DNA of 64,000 nt, taken from the NCBI GenBank assembly GCA_029339505.1, contig JAQISU010000022.1, positions 16,676,001-16,740,000 of the forward strand, in the 5' to 3' direction. A program made the translations under genes and the position numbers. The notes under the pieces are model-generated. The model saw only the letters and a list, made by a program, of their open reading frames with translations. It had not been told where the DNA came from and did no database searches. This DNA comes from Unio delphinus. Its lineage: Eukaryota > Mollusca > Bivalvia > Unionida > Unionidae. This document shows, in pieces, positions 42,411 through 51,737 of this stretch (the stretch's first letter is position 1; each line of letters starts with the position of its first letter).

Positions 42411-42549
42411 TGTATATATCCATCCTTTATGTATGCCTAGAAACTACCCAAAACCGTAGTAATGGCATTGTGCTGTCTAAAAAATGGGTCAAAATAGACC
42501 CCAATTTTTTTTTGGGGGGGGGTTGTATTAGAAATATATATTATCATAT

Positions 42550-43012
42550 ATGAATTCTGAAAATATCAATAAGATTATATCCGAGAATTCAAAATTGAAA
42601 AACCAAGAGATTAAACTATATGATAATTTAAACCCTGACCAAATTTTATATCTGACATTCAAGATATAGAATACGGTATTATTACTAACAAATATATGCT
42701 GCCAAAGAAGTATGCGCTGATAAAAAAAAAATCCAGAATTCTATTCGGGACTCTCTTGCATTCTGTAGTGACGTAAGTGTGTTTGTCCCGTTATTTACTA
42801 TTGTGGAAGGAATACGAAAAGAATTGGGCCGGGATTATGAATTGAGAAAGGAGGTTAATTCGAAGATTAGAAAGATACGAGCGTTAATTCAAGAAAATGA
42901 TAAAAACCGCTGGATACAACAAACGATTTGACAGTATAGAGCGTTAGAAGAAATTAAATTAACTGAAAAATATTTTAGTGAGTGGGTTTTTTTTTGTTAC
43001 TTGTCTATATAA
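42550..43012 (+). pseudogene. decayed charged/coiled-coil viral protein
   Basis: ATG 42550 opens MNSENINKIISENSKLKN and stops at 42667. Other frames then give DIEYGIITNKYMLPKKYALI and a helical VFVPLFTIVEGIRKELGRDY region to about 43012. These look like one gene broken by two or three shifts, some at an A run (42721-42731). Composition suggests a coiled coil. I do not recognise the family; it heads the virion gene block. Confidence 0.5.
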
Positions 43013-43065
43013 TGACAAAATCACTACATCGTACATTGATTGGAAATTGCTTTAATATTTCAATA

Positions 43066-44183
43066 ATGGTCAACGAAGCTTTAACAACTAGATTGTCTCG
43101 TGAAAGATTAGATGCAATTAAGAGATTTATACCAATCCGCGACTCTGTAAGGAATATAATACAAGCTAGACAGAGTTTACAAACGGATTTTGCTGCGGGA
43201 TCTGAAGAGTTGTTTAAACCAATAACCACAGCAACGAAGAGGGTAATATCAGCTACTGAGCGAGCTATATGGGGGGGGGGGATATCACCGAAACGGGGAA
43301 AAAAAGAAAAGAAAAGCCTCTTATTGGTGAACTTGAAAAAATAGCAACGGAAACTGAAAAAATAGCAAGAAGATCCAAACAAACAAAAAAAATCTTTAAG
43401 AACACTTCCTGGTGATATAATAACTACTGCAAGGCAACAAGAACAACAAGAACGAGAACAACGAGAACGAGAACTTGAAGAAGAAGAACTTGTTAGTAGA
43501 CCACCACTTATCGCACCACCTGAACCTCAACAAGAAGAAAAGGGTAAAAAAGAAAGAGTTTCATTCAAAGATAAATTTATTCCGGATACACTCAATGAAT
43601 TAAAAAATAAAAGATTTTCCAGTATAGAAAAAATGGCTGAATTCGTCGTTAATAGTTTTAATTACAGAGAACAATATCTCGGCGATCATTATAAAACCGT
43701 ACACAAGAAAATATGGAAAGATGGATTATTCCGTGTGTTTGCAAAAAATAAGAACAAATAAGAGAGAAGAATAAAGATGATACATATCAGGCTTATATCA
43801 AAGCAATAGAAAAAGTTGAAACAAAAACAGAAGAAGATCCTGGATTTCTTCATTTACCACAACAATCAAAACTTCTTGATATAGCACAAAGTGCAACTGG
43901 TATCACTGGCGAAAAAGAACACTCAGGACATGGATATTCCAGTAACCCAAGAGAGATATCAGGTAGTGGTCTAATTCAATGTCCTGGTAATATTTTCAGC
44001 GATATATCACGATTAGAAGTACTCATCAGAGGGAAACGAGCTGGAAATAACTCACCGGAAATAATTAATGAAGCAGCTGATATCTGCAGGCGGTTATTTA
44101 AAGGCGATGTTATGGATATTGGTCTATATCGAGATTTCATTGATGAATTAGTTGAAAATCCTACGGATTATTACAGCGACTAA
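43066..44183 (+). pseudogene. virion accessory protein, frameshifted
   Basis: Start ATG 43066 (MVNEALTTRLSRERL). The frame breaks at a G10 run (about 43271-43280) and A runs near 43300-43390, then resumes through a Glu/Arg-rich helix, a FKDKFIPDTLNELKNKRFSS segment, HYKTVHKKIWKDGLFRV, a shift near 43760, and a conserved-looking C-terminus with SGSGLIQCPGN and RLEVLIRGKRAGNNSPEI, ending at TAA 44181-44183. Similar C-termini (RAGNNSPE..NE) occur in Polinton-like elements ahead of the capsid gene. The exact role is unknown. Confidence 0.6.
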
Positions 44184-44229
44184 GTCATCGGTGATGTATC
44201 ACTGATTAGATAAATATCATTTAAATAAG

Positions 44230-46168
44230 ATGATCATACACTACAACCATGACAAAGCAGCCAGCGTCTATGTAGTTAATTCACGGTTTCCAGTTTATAA
44301 TGCGTATTATGGTGATGGTCTCGGTGGTACAATTGCAGAGTTATTTGCAAGAATGGCTTCAAAAGTGGCACCGCTAGCAAAACAATTATCAATGAAAGCT
44401 ATTGATGTTATTCGTGATAAAGGTATTAGCGCTGTTGGAGATGCTGCCGGAAAAGCATTTTCCGACGCGAAGGATAAACTAACAGCGTTAGTTCGACGGC
44501 GAAGGAAACCACCATTGACGACTCCGTCGTTACCGTTGCCATCTACAGCGGAAATGCCCGCGAGTGTTAGTAAAATAATAAATAACGCAGTGAATCAGAA
44601 ACTAGCGTCGCTGGTGACTAATGCCCAAGATAACATAACTGCAAATATGATAGCGGGAAGTGGCTTAAAAAAACACGACGGGGTCGTCGACGTCGATGAT
44701 TTAGACTTTGATAGATATAATAAAATGTTCAAACGGTCACCTGATCCAGCGTTTGATATGGACGCCCCAGTGCTCAAGAATGATTCTGTACGTGATTATC
44801 AGTTTTATTCTTATCACGCAGTACAACCGGATCTTAAATCAAGAATCGAACTTCAAGTTCATGATACCAGTAAATACTTTCTACCGTGTGAAGCGTTTAT
44901 CGAAGTAGAAGGAGAACTTCTACAAGAAAATGATACAACATACGCAGATGACCAAACTATCTGAGTTGGTTTTGTTAATAATGGTATCATGGTGCTATTT
45001 GAAAGTGCAAGATATATGATTGATGGAAGAGAAATTTAATCTATTGAGCGTGAGGTTGATATTGCCACAACAATAATAGGGTTAGCAAGATACTCCGACG
45101 ATTATACAAGATCGGCAGGTCCATCTATGATGTTTGCGAAGGATATTACTGATCACGTTGAACAAGTTCGGTATACTAAAATTACGGTCACCAGTAACTG
45201 TCTCATCTGATCCACAACCAGATAATACTTTTGAACACGAACCAAGACCAGCTGCTACATTTAATATTATAAAAAGCGTTAATCCTAATTACAACCTAGG
45301 ATTCGCAACACGCGTATCAACATTAAAAAGACCACGTCGACAATTTTCATGTGCAATTCCACTGCATCATATTTTCGGATTCTGTAGAAATGTCCGAAAA
45401 GTTATCTATGGAGCAAAGCATTCGGTAGTACTCGTGCGAAAGGGTACTGATCATAATGCAATATGGCGCAGTGCTCTTGTTGCTGCCGGTAAAGTCGTTT
45501 TAACAAAACTATCATTATGGATGCCAGTGTTGACTCAATCAATCACAACAGAGGGGCGATTACTATCATTTTTGGATCAAGGAGGAAAGTCGTTGCTGAG
45601 TTGGCTATCAGTGACCACAGATACTATAGATTCTAATATTGATGGTACACTTACATGGCATCTAGCATCAAAACAAGGTGTTTCAGCTCCACGTCATATA
45701 TTTATTGCGCTACAAGATAGAACGCGATTAGACAATCAACAACGCAGCCATATGATATTTGATCAGTTAGGCGTTAATGAAGTCTCACTGAGAATAAACG
45801 GACAGCAGGAACCATCCGAGGATATACTACTTGATTACAACACTAACCATATCGCCCGCAAGTATCATCGTCTGTTGACATATATAGCGCGCGATCAAAA
45901 CGTCGATACTGGTCTACAAATATCACAATTGGATTTTAAAAATCTTTATCCGATTTATTACTTTTCGTTGGAACATCTTGATTTAACAAGACAATCTGTC
46001 GTCGATATACACTTTAGAGCTCGTGTAACGCGTCCGACTAATGCGGCGGGTGCTGTTCTTATCCCGAATTATAGAGCAGTTGCTGTCAGTCTCAGCGACA
46101 AATCAATCTTACTCGAAGGTGTTGGTGGACGAATGAGAGTGGTAGATGCGCCAGTAGAAAACATGTAA
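44230..46168 (+). pseudogene. MCP: major capsid protein (double jelly-roll type), with long N-terminal extension
   Basis: From ATG 44230 the first ~150 residues are Ala/Lys-rich (FARMASKVAPLAKQLS; GSGLKKHDG) and may be a separate cationic protein fused to the capsid. Then YNKMFKRSPDPAFDMDAPVL and VRDYQFYSYHAVQPD lead into the capsid fold, with a TGA at 44962, VGFVNNGIMVLFESARYMI, a TAA at 45038, ARYSDDYTRSAGPSMMFA, a shift around 45150-45230, NYNLGFATRVSTLKRPRRQF and IPLHHIFGFCRN, and an intact C-terminus to 46168. This order matches Polinton/adintovirus hexon-like capsid proteins. Two stops and one shift inactivate it. Confidence 0.85.
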
Positions 46169-46195
46169 CAAATAGATAAATCTGTTATTAATAAA

Positions 46196-46677
46196 ATGCC
46201 ATATGATGTTATTAGTTTTACGTTAACTCCTAATCAGATTAAGAAACTACAATCATCAGCAACTGAAAAATGCGGAACTACAATTACGTTGAAACCCAAT
46301 CAGATGACAGGCAGGGCAAATAAATTGTCGCTGACAAATCGTCAAGCAAAACATTTTAATGCCGCGCTTGAAAATGAAAAAGGAATTCGAACTAAACTTT
46401 CTGCGGCTGCAATCGACAATATGAAAAAGACCGGTGGTATATTTCCGTTGTTAGCTGCGTTACTAGCGTTGATTGCGGAAGCAGCCCCAGCGGTGGCTAA
46501 AGCGGCGGCGTTCGGGGCCGTTGGCACCGCAGCAGGAATGGCACTAAAGAAAGCAACTGGGAAGGGATATAAAAAAGGAAGGGAAATGGTCTAAGACTAC
46601 CAGCAACCCCGTATTCATGGTACAGCGGAAAGGGTCTGAGAATCCCAGGAACAGTTTACTTGTTGGAGAGTCTTTGA
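46196..46677 (+). pseudogene. small cationic, membrane-active-like virion protein (pX/pVI-like)
   Basis: MPYDVISFTLTPNQIKKLQS opens a frame with two short repeats of the 'LTPNQ..KL / LTNRQAKHF' type. A hydrophobic Ala/Leu stretch (GGIFPLLAALLALIAEAAPA) follows, then a Lys/Gly-rich part. An A-tract shift near 46572 leads to GNGLRLPATPYSW and SGKGLRIPGT, ending at TGA 46675-46677. Proteins of this plan lie between capsid and protease genes in many Polintons and resemble adenovirus core/membrane-lytic peptides in layout. The function is inferred. Confidence 0.65.
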
Positions 46678-47081
46678 CTCCGTTGTCCAATTTTGATTTA
46701 CTCGATGCTGTTAAAAAATTGGCCATAAAAAACTTCAGAGGTGTCTTTATGAAAGATCAGTTGCCGGCACAACCAAACAGCGTTGAAACCGGTATTATTA
46801 ATCTCGATAACAGCACCGGACCTGGAACTCACTGGGTTGCATACGCGATTGATCCACGTGCAATCGTTTATTTCGATTCATATGGATTAGCGCCGCCGAA
46901 GGAATTTATGCGTTATATAAACCACTTAAAAACTCCTCGCTGGTATTCTACGCTACCAACACAACAAATGAATGATCCACCAATATGCGGCAGCGAAGTA
47001 TTAAATGTCCTTGACGCTATTTCAGCATCTGGAAAACCACCACATGTTGTCGTAAATGAATATACTAGCAGTCAATGGTAA
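46674..47081 (+). CDS. PRO: adenain-like cysteine protease
   Basis: The frame is intact from LTPLSNFDLLDAVKKL to SSQW (136 codons). The catalytic residues are His in GTHWVAYA (about 46824-46835), Asp in IVYFDSYGLAPP and Cys in PPICGSEVLNVL (46986-46988), with LPAQPNSVETGIINLD before. Adenain-type proteases mature virion proteins and are a Polinton hallmark. The likely start is TTG at 46674, one base from an ATG and overlapping the upstream stop, so the start codon may be lost; otherwise the frame extends back to an ATG at 46617. Confidence 0.88.
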   Translation: MTPLSNFDLLDAVKKLAIKNFRGVFMKDQLPAQPNSVETGIINLDNSTGPGTHWVAYAIDPRAIVYFDSYGLAPPKEFMRYINHLKTPRWYSTLPTQQMNDPPICGSEVLNVLDAISASGKPPHVVVNEYTSSQW

Positions 47082-47131
47082 CGACGAAGTCGTCAACGAA
47101 GAGATTTTAGAGAGAGATTATATAGAATAAC

Positions 47132-48123
47132 ATGATTGATATTTGGGGGAGATCTTTATCAGCGCTGAAGAAACCCGAACCCGATGGTCTTGCAACCGGT
47201 GATATAAAAAAATAATCGAAGATGAAATAGCTGAGACATTGAACCTAGCAAGTGTTGATCCCAATGAAACAGTTGTATTTCAAGATCGCCAGTGTAAATT
47301 GAAAACTAGTAATATTTCTCTTGATGATATTTTAGTTAAACAACAAGACGCAACGTAAACTCAAACCGGGTGTACTTGTTTCGACGATTACAGATAAATT
47401 AAAAACTCTCAACGATGAGTTAAAATTCATACAAAATTTGTTTGGTGATCCAGCGACAACATCACCGAATTTATCATTAATAAAAATCTCTATGGACAAT
47501 ATAAAGACTGTCAATGACGAATTAAAATCAATTATGGCTTTCTTCTGCGAACCAGAGGTAATATCACCGAAGCTCACAGAGATAAAAAAAATTCTATGTT
47601 GGAACTAGCAACACTCCAAGCCAAATATGAAGACCACGTTGAAAAGTTTTCATCATTTCGTAAAAATCTCATCGGGAAATTTTTTCCAATACGCCGGATA
47701 AACTCGACATAAAACTTCCTGATATTAAAAAGTTCATCGATGAGACGAAAAACTTCATCGAGGCAATCAAAATTGATTTTCCGAGGATGATAACAATCAT
47801 TGAAAAAACAAAAATTCCTCATGAGAAAACCAACAACGTAGTATACACGATCCAACACGGATCATTTGCGTGGACTCCTACAGACAATATACTAAGTATC
47901 ACTGCATCCGTCAAAAGTATTTATCGATTAACACTAGTAACACCGACTCAATTTAATATATCATCGTCGAGTTCATCTGGGGTCAATAATACAATATCAA
48001 TGATCATCGACAACGATACAACTGAACAGTTCACGATAGAATCCACTGATAATAATTTAGCTAGTGTTTCAGTAACATGGTATGTGGAATTCGTAGCGGA
48101 TTTGAGTAAACAACTAAATTGAA
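47132..48123 (+). pseudogene. fibre-like protein: stalk repeats plus head domain
   Basis: MIDIWGRSLSALKKPEPDG opens the gene at 47132 and several shifts at A runs follow. The stalk holds two ~35-residue repeats (KLKTLNDELKFIQNLFGDPA; IKTVNDELKSIMAFFCEPE) and more heptad-like helix (LPDIKKFIDETKNFIEA). The last ~100 residues form a compact Ser/Thr-rich head (YTIQHGSFAWTPTDNIL to LSKQLN, stop at 48120). A trimeric stalk and knob for receptor binding is the natural reading, by layout only. Confidence 0.6.
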
Positions 48124-48606
48124 ATCGTAAACTGATTTGGAAATAAAATGTCGTTATCAACGATACCTTCGGTATCTCAATATCGCTATGATCATGTCAG
48201 AAAGTTTCAAACTAAACTCAACAACGTAGTATACACGATCCAACACGGATCATTTGCGTGGACTCCTACAGACAATATACTAAGTATCACTGCAACCGTC
48301 AAAAGTATTTACCAATTAACACTAGTAACACCGACTCAATTTAATATATCATCGTCGAGTTCATCTGGGGTCAATAATACAATATCAATGATCATCGACA
48401 AGGATACAACTGAACAGTTCACGATAGCATCCACTGATAATAATTTAGCTAGTGTTTCAGTAACATGGTATGTGGAATTCATAGCGGATTTGAGTAAACA
48501 ACTAAATTGAAATCGTAAACTGATTTGGAAATAAAATGTCGTCATCAACGATACCTTCGGTATCTCAATATCGCTATGATCAGGTCAGAAAGTTTCAAAC
48601 TAAACT
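47831..48606 (+). repeat. 388-bp tandem duplication of the fibre head region
   Basis: CAACAACGTAGTATACACGA at 47831 recurs at 48219. The unit, including the head domain, the stop, and the ATG and first ~23 codons of the next gene, is repeated with only about a dozen changes. The second copy fuses the next gene's N-terminus to a second head (48148-48513). Confidence 0.95.
48148..48513 (+). CDS. duplicated fibre head fused to the N-terminus of the downstream membrane protein
   Basis: An intact 120-codon frame: MSLSTIPSVSQYRYDHVRKF (a copy of the start of the gene at 48536) joined to the head domain (YTIQHGSFAWTPTDNIL...). The differences from the first head (for example IESTDN/IASTDN, INNDTT/IDKDTT) keep the frame open. 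It arose by the 388-bp duplication. Whether it is expressed is unknown. Confidence 0.7.
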
Positions 48607-49110
48607 CAAAACACTCACTGAGGAGTATCAAACAAAAATAAAAAAATACTGACGAAGAATCACCGCAGTTGATGTTACCGTGTACTCTGTGAATGGTGTA
48701 ATCTCCGGAGCCGGAATTATACTCTCCTTGGTAACAATGATTGCTCCGATAGCTGTTCCAATTTGTATATCAGCGGCGACAACAATCGCGGGAATAATTT
48801 CGATAATAACAAAAAAAAAATATCATCATGCAGCCAACGCAAACTGCAAGACTACATAAATAAATTTCATGTTGTATCAACCGCGTACTCGCAATTATCC
48901 TCGTTGATATCGTCGTCGCTGGATGATACATTTATATCAGATAGTGAGTTCTCAGCGATGGTAAGTATTTATGATTCCGCGATGTCAAAATTAGAAATAC
49001 AACATGAATATAATAACAATGACAACACCGCAGGAATTACTTCAACGAATAGTGGAGAACACAAACCAAGTACAAACCAGCATGATATCAATAACCTCGA
49101 CGAATCCTGA
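48536..49110 (+). pseudogene. membrane-associated helical protein of the Polinton set
   Basis: ATG 48536 gives MSSSTIPSVSQYRYDQVRKF and a helix, and breaks at about 48645. Another frame gives a long hydrophobic segment VISGAGIILSLVTMIAPIAV plus PICISAATTIAGIISIIT; a third (from about 48830) gives KLQDYINKFHVVSTAYSQLS and DDTFISDSEFSAMVSIYD. The layout of a soluble N-terminus, one hydrophobic hairpin and a helical 'SDSEF' tail recurs in uncharacterised genes of such elements. The 3' end overlaps the next gene's ATG. Confidence 0.6.
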
Positions 49111-50347
49111 ATTCAGTGTGAATTTCCCTATTCCGATTCCCGTGAAGGAGATAGCGCTAGCAAAACTACGAGTGTATCACAGTTGGCCTAATATTAGGTC
49201 GGTAGCATTTGGCGGTCAACAACCGAATAACAGCTTAGTATTTGCGAATAAGAATCGCGAAGATGGAACTCCAGACTGGAACGTTGTTTCGCTGCCATCT
49301 GGGTCATACCAAATCGAACAAATCAATGCTGAATTCCAGCGTAGAATAAAATCAATTACTGGAGCAGAATAAAAAATCACTATAACAGATTCATGAACCA
49401 ACACTATCATCCGCGATTGAGATAAACTCACCTAGTTATGTTGTAGATATCTATCAGAGTTCTATAAGAACAATACTAGGTTGGCCTTAAATACCACCTC
49501 GGACAGCTCATCAAAAACCTGATTATGTTACTGACAGGATAAAACCCGATAATCCAGTAAAAAGTTATGACGAATACAATAAGTTGAAATTTTTCACTGA
49601 AATGATAGACGATCGCGCTAATAGATATTATCAAACTCAACAAGATGAAATCGTAAAAAATTTCACAGCGATGACTAATGATTTTGCGTTGCTGTTAGTA
49701 TCTCTCGAATCTGGTACTCTCACCCGAGATGAATTTATCAGCGTTGTGGAAACATGTAATAAAATCATCGATGACTTGGAAACATATAATTTAAAAATTA
49801 TTCAAGAGGTATTAGGTGACGATAATCCTGAAACAAGAACAGAATTTGCAACGAAGTATAATATAGATATAAGATATATTTCTTATTTCAAGATTCCAGG
49901 ACATAATGTCCCAGTGATAAAAAAATCTCTTAGACACGCCATCGATGAAGGTTTCAAAACAAATTCATGACGCATGGAAGAAATCACAAAAAACAACAAT
50001 ACTCAAACATAATAACGACCCAGACGGAGGCGGCGGCAGGCATATCGCTCCTCAAAAATTCAATATATCCTCGGTGATTGCATTGAATTTAGTATGTGAT
50101 GTCATCGAAGGAAGCTATCAAATAAATCTCGAGCGATCAAATCAAGCTCAGCAGGTATATTTTGTACTCTTTTGCACCAACAGCTCCTCCAGGATTTCTA
50201 ATTATTGAGGATCCAACTTATCCAGTCTATATGCGATGTCAAAATAATTCATTAACGAGAATTAATTTCAGACTCACTGACCAGTCCAATAATCTAATTG
50301 ATCTACGAGGTGAGGTCCTACAAATTAGTCTGTTTGTGAAATCGTAG
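49019..50347 (+). pseudogene. candidate minor capsid/penton-like protein, interrupted
   Basis: The start is ATG 49019 (MTTPQELLQRIVENTNQVQT). IPIPVKEIALAKLRVYHSWP and VSLPSGSYQIEQINAEFQ follow, then stops and shifts from 49370. The C-terminal part resumes at about 50030 with FNISSVIALNLVCDVIEGSY, shifts near 50160, and ends with APTAPPGFLIIEDPTYPVYM and FRLTDQSNNLIDLRGEVLQI (stop at 50347, 12 bases before the right TIR). This N- and C-terminal pattern is common in Polinton-like elements of invertebrates, and I take it as a virion protein. Penton identity is a guess. About 0.5 kb with another open frame separates the halves. Confidence 0.55.
49584..49970 (+). CDS. unrecognised open frame lying inside the minor-capsid-like gene
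   Basis: 128 codons (MKFFTEMIDDRANRYYQTQQ ... AIDEGFKTNS), mostly acidic and helical. It is in a different frame from both flanking halves and shows no match I recognise. It may be an inserted domain or a separate small gene. Confidence 0.45.
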   Translation: MKFFTEMIDDRANRYYQTQQDEIVKNFTAMTNDFALLLVSLESGTLTRDEFISVVETCNKIIDDLETYNLKIIQEVLGDDNPETRTEFATKYNIDIRYISYFKIPGHNVPVIKKSLRHAIDEGFKTNS

Positions 50348-50358
50348 CGATTTTCATT

Positions 50359-50593
50359 GTTAACCCATAGCAGCAGAGGGAGCGGCGACAACGACCATGG
50401 CGTCGACGAGGAAGCCTTGGTTCGACGCTTTTTTATACGATTTACGAGGAAGCCTTAGTTTACCAAATCGACCCTTCTATTAAGCATTTACTAGAAAGCC
50501 TCAATTTGTCAAACAGACCTTTCTATTATATATTAACGAGAAGGAAGCCTCGCCGACGCAAAGTGCTTTGTACGATTCGTCCCCTCTGCTGCT
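50359..50593 (-). repeat. right terminal inverted repeat (TIR-R)
   Basis: It is the inverted partner of 33148-33381, from GTTAACCCATAGCAGCAGAG to CCCCTCTGCTGCT. It has the same internal repeats and the same end-to-end palindrome. Confidence 0.95.
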
Positions 50594-51685
50594 CACTGGG
50601 ATCTGTTCTTGGACGTGTTCTCTTCATTCTATACACTCAGCCGCTCTCAAGTGTCATAGATCATTACTCAGTGTCGCACCAATTGTAAGCTGATGACACC
50701 CAAATATACAAGTCTAGCCACCCAACTGAAGTTGCTGCTACCATCCATGGAGTAGAGAGGTGCATTTCTGATGTCAAATCATGGATGACATGTAACAAAC
50801 TGCAGATGAATGATGATAAAACTGAGGCTATTCTGATCACAACACAAAGACTTTCTCATTCCCATCCTTTACCTCCAACAATAAATATCAGCAACACCAA
50901 AATTAAATTCTCACAGTCAGTACGAAACCTAGGTGTTACTCTAGACAGTACTCTCACATTGCACCAACATGTCATGAACATATGCAAAGCTGCATATCTT
51001 GAACTGAGACGCATCAGTTCCATTCGTAAATATCTTTCAGATGGTGCCACTAAAACACTTGTGTGTTCATTATTACTTTCAAGACTGGGCAATTGTAACT
51101 CAATTCTGTCTGTTTCGTCACAATATTTACTCCAGAAATTTCAAAAAGTTCAAAACACAACTGCACGGATCATCTTTAGAGTACCTCGATCAGAGCACAC
51201 CTCACCACTGATATGTACCCAACACTGGCTATCAATTCGATACAGAATCAAACACAAAATTTGTTCTCTATGCTATGTTTCACTGACAGACTCCAGTCCA
51301 ACATACCTATCCGGCCTCACCCATGTGTAGACACCAGCTAGATACTTACGCTCTTCTTCAGACAATCGTATACTTATTGTTCCCACTGTGAAAACGAAGT
51401 CATATAGACAACGTTCTTTTGCATACCAGGGCCCAGCGACGTGGAACGAATTGCCCATTGAAATAGACACAAAGACACAGTGGTCCCTTTTAAGAGTGCT
51501 CTTAAAACTGACCTGTTTCGACTGCGGGGACAAACTTAGAGACCTAATAATGTTTTGTATCTTGTATGTGTTCAGCATGTTTTTTTTTCATTGTTTTTGT
51601 CATTTGTTGTTCTGTATTATAGTCATATCATTATAGATGGTGTACAGCCTTTAGAGCTTCGAAAGATTAGGCGCTATACAAAGTC

Positions 51686-51736
<51 letters not shown>

Positions 51737-51737
51737 T
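50594..51737 (+). mobile_element. L2/CR1-like LINE, 3' side of the interrupted copy
   Basis: The reverse-transcriptase frame continues the 33003-33147 part with VLGRVLFILYTQPLSSVI, then ADDTQIYKSSHPTE (catalytic ADD region, one stop), CNKLQMNDDKTEAILI, LGVTLDSTLTLHQHVMNICK, ARIIFRVPRSEHTSPL and FAYQGPATWNELPI. The 3' UTR ends AGGCGCTATACAAAGTCCTC plus (ATT)n at about 51688-51737, as in L2/CR1-clade LINEs. At least two stops show it was dead or has since decayed. Confidence 0.9.

Noticed and set aside
43005..43382. 125-codon minus-strand ORF
   Set aside because: Shadow frame of the virion accessory gene on the plus strand, kept open by A/T-rich codons.
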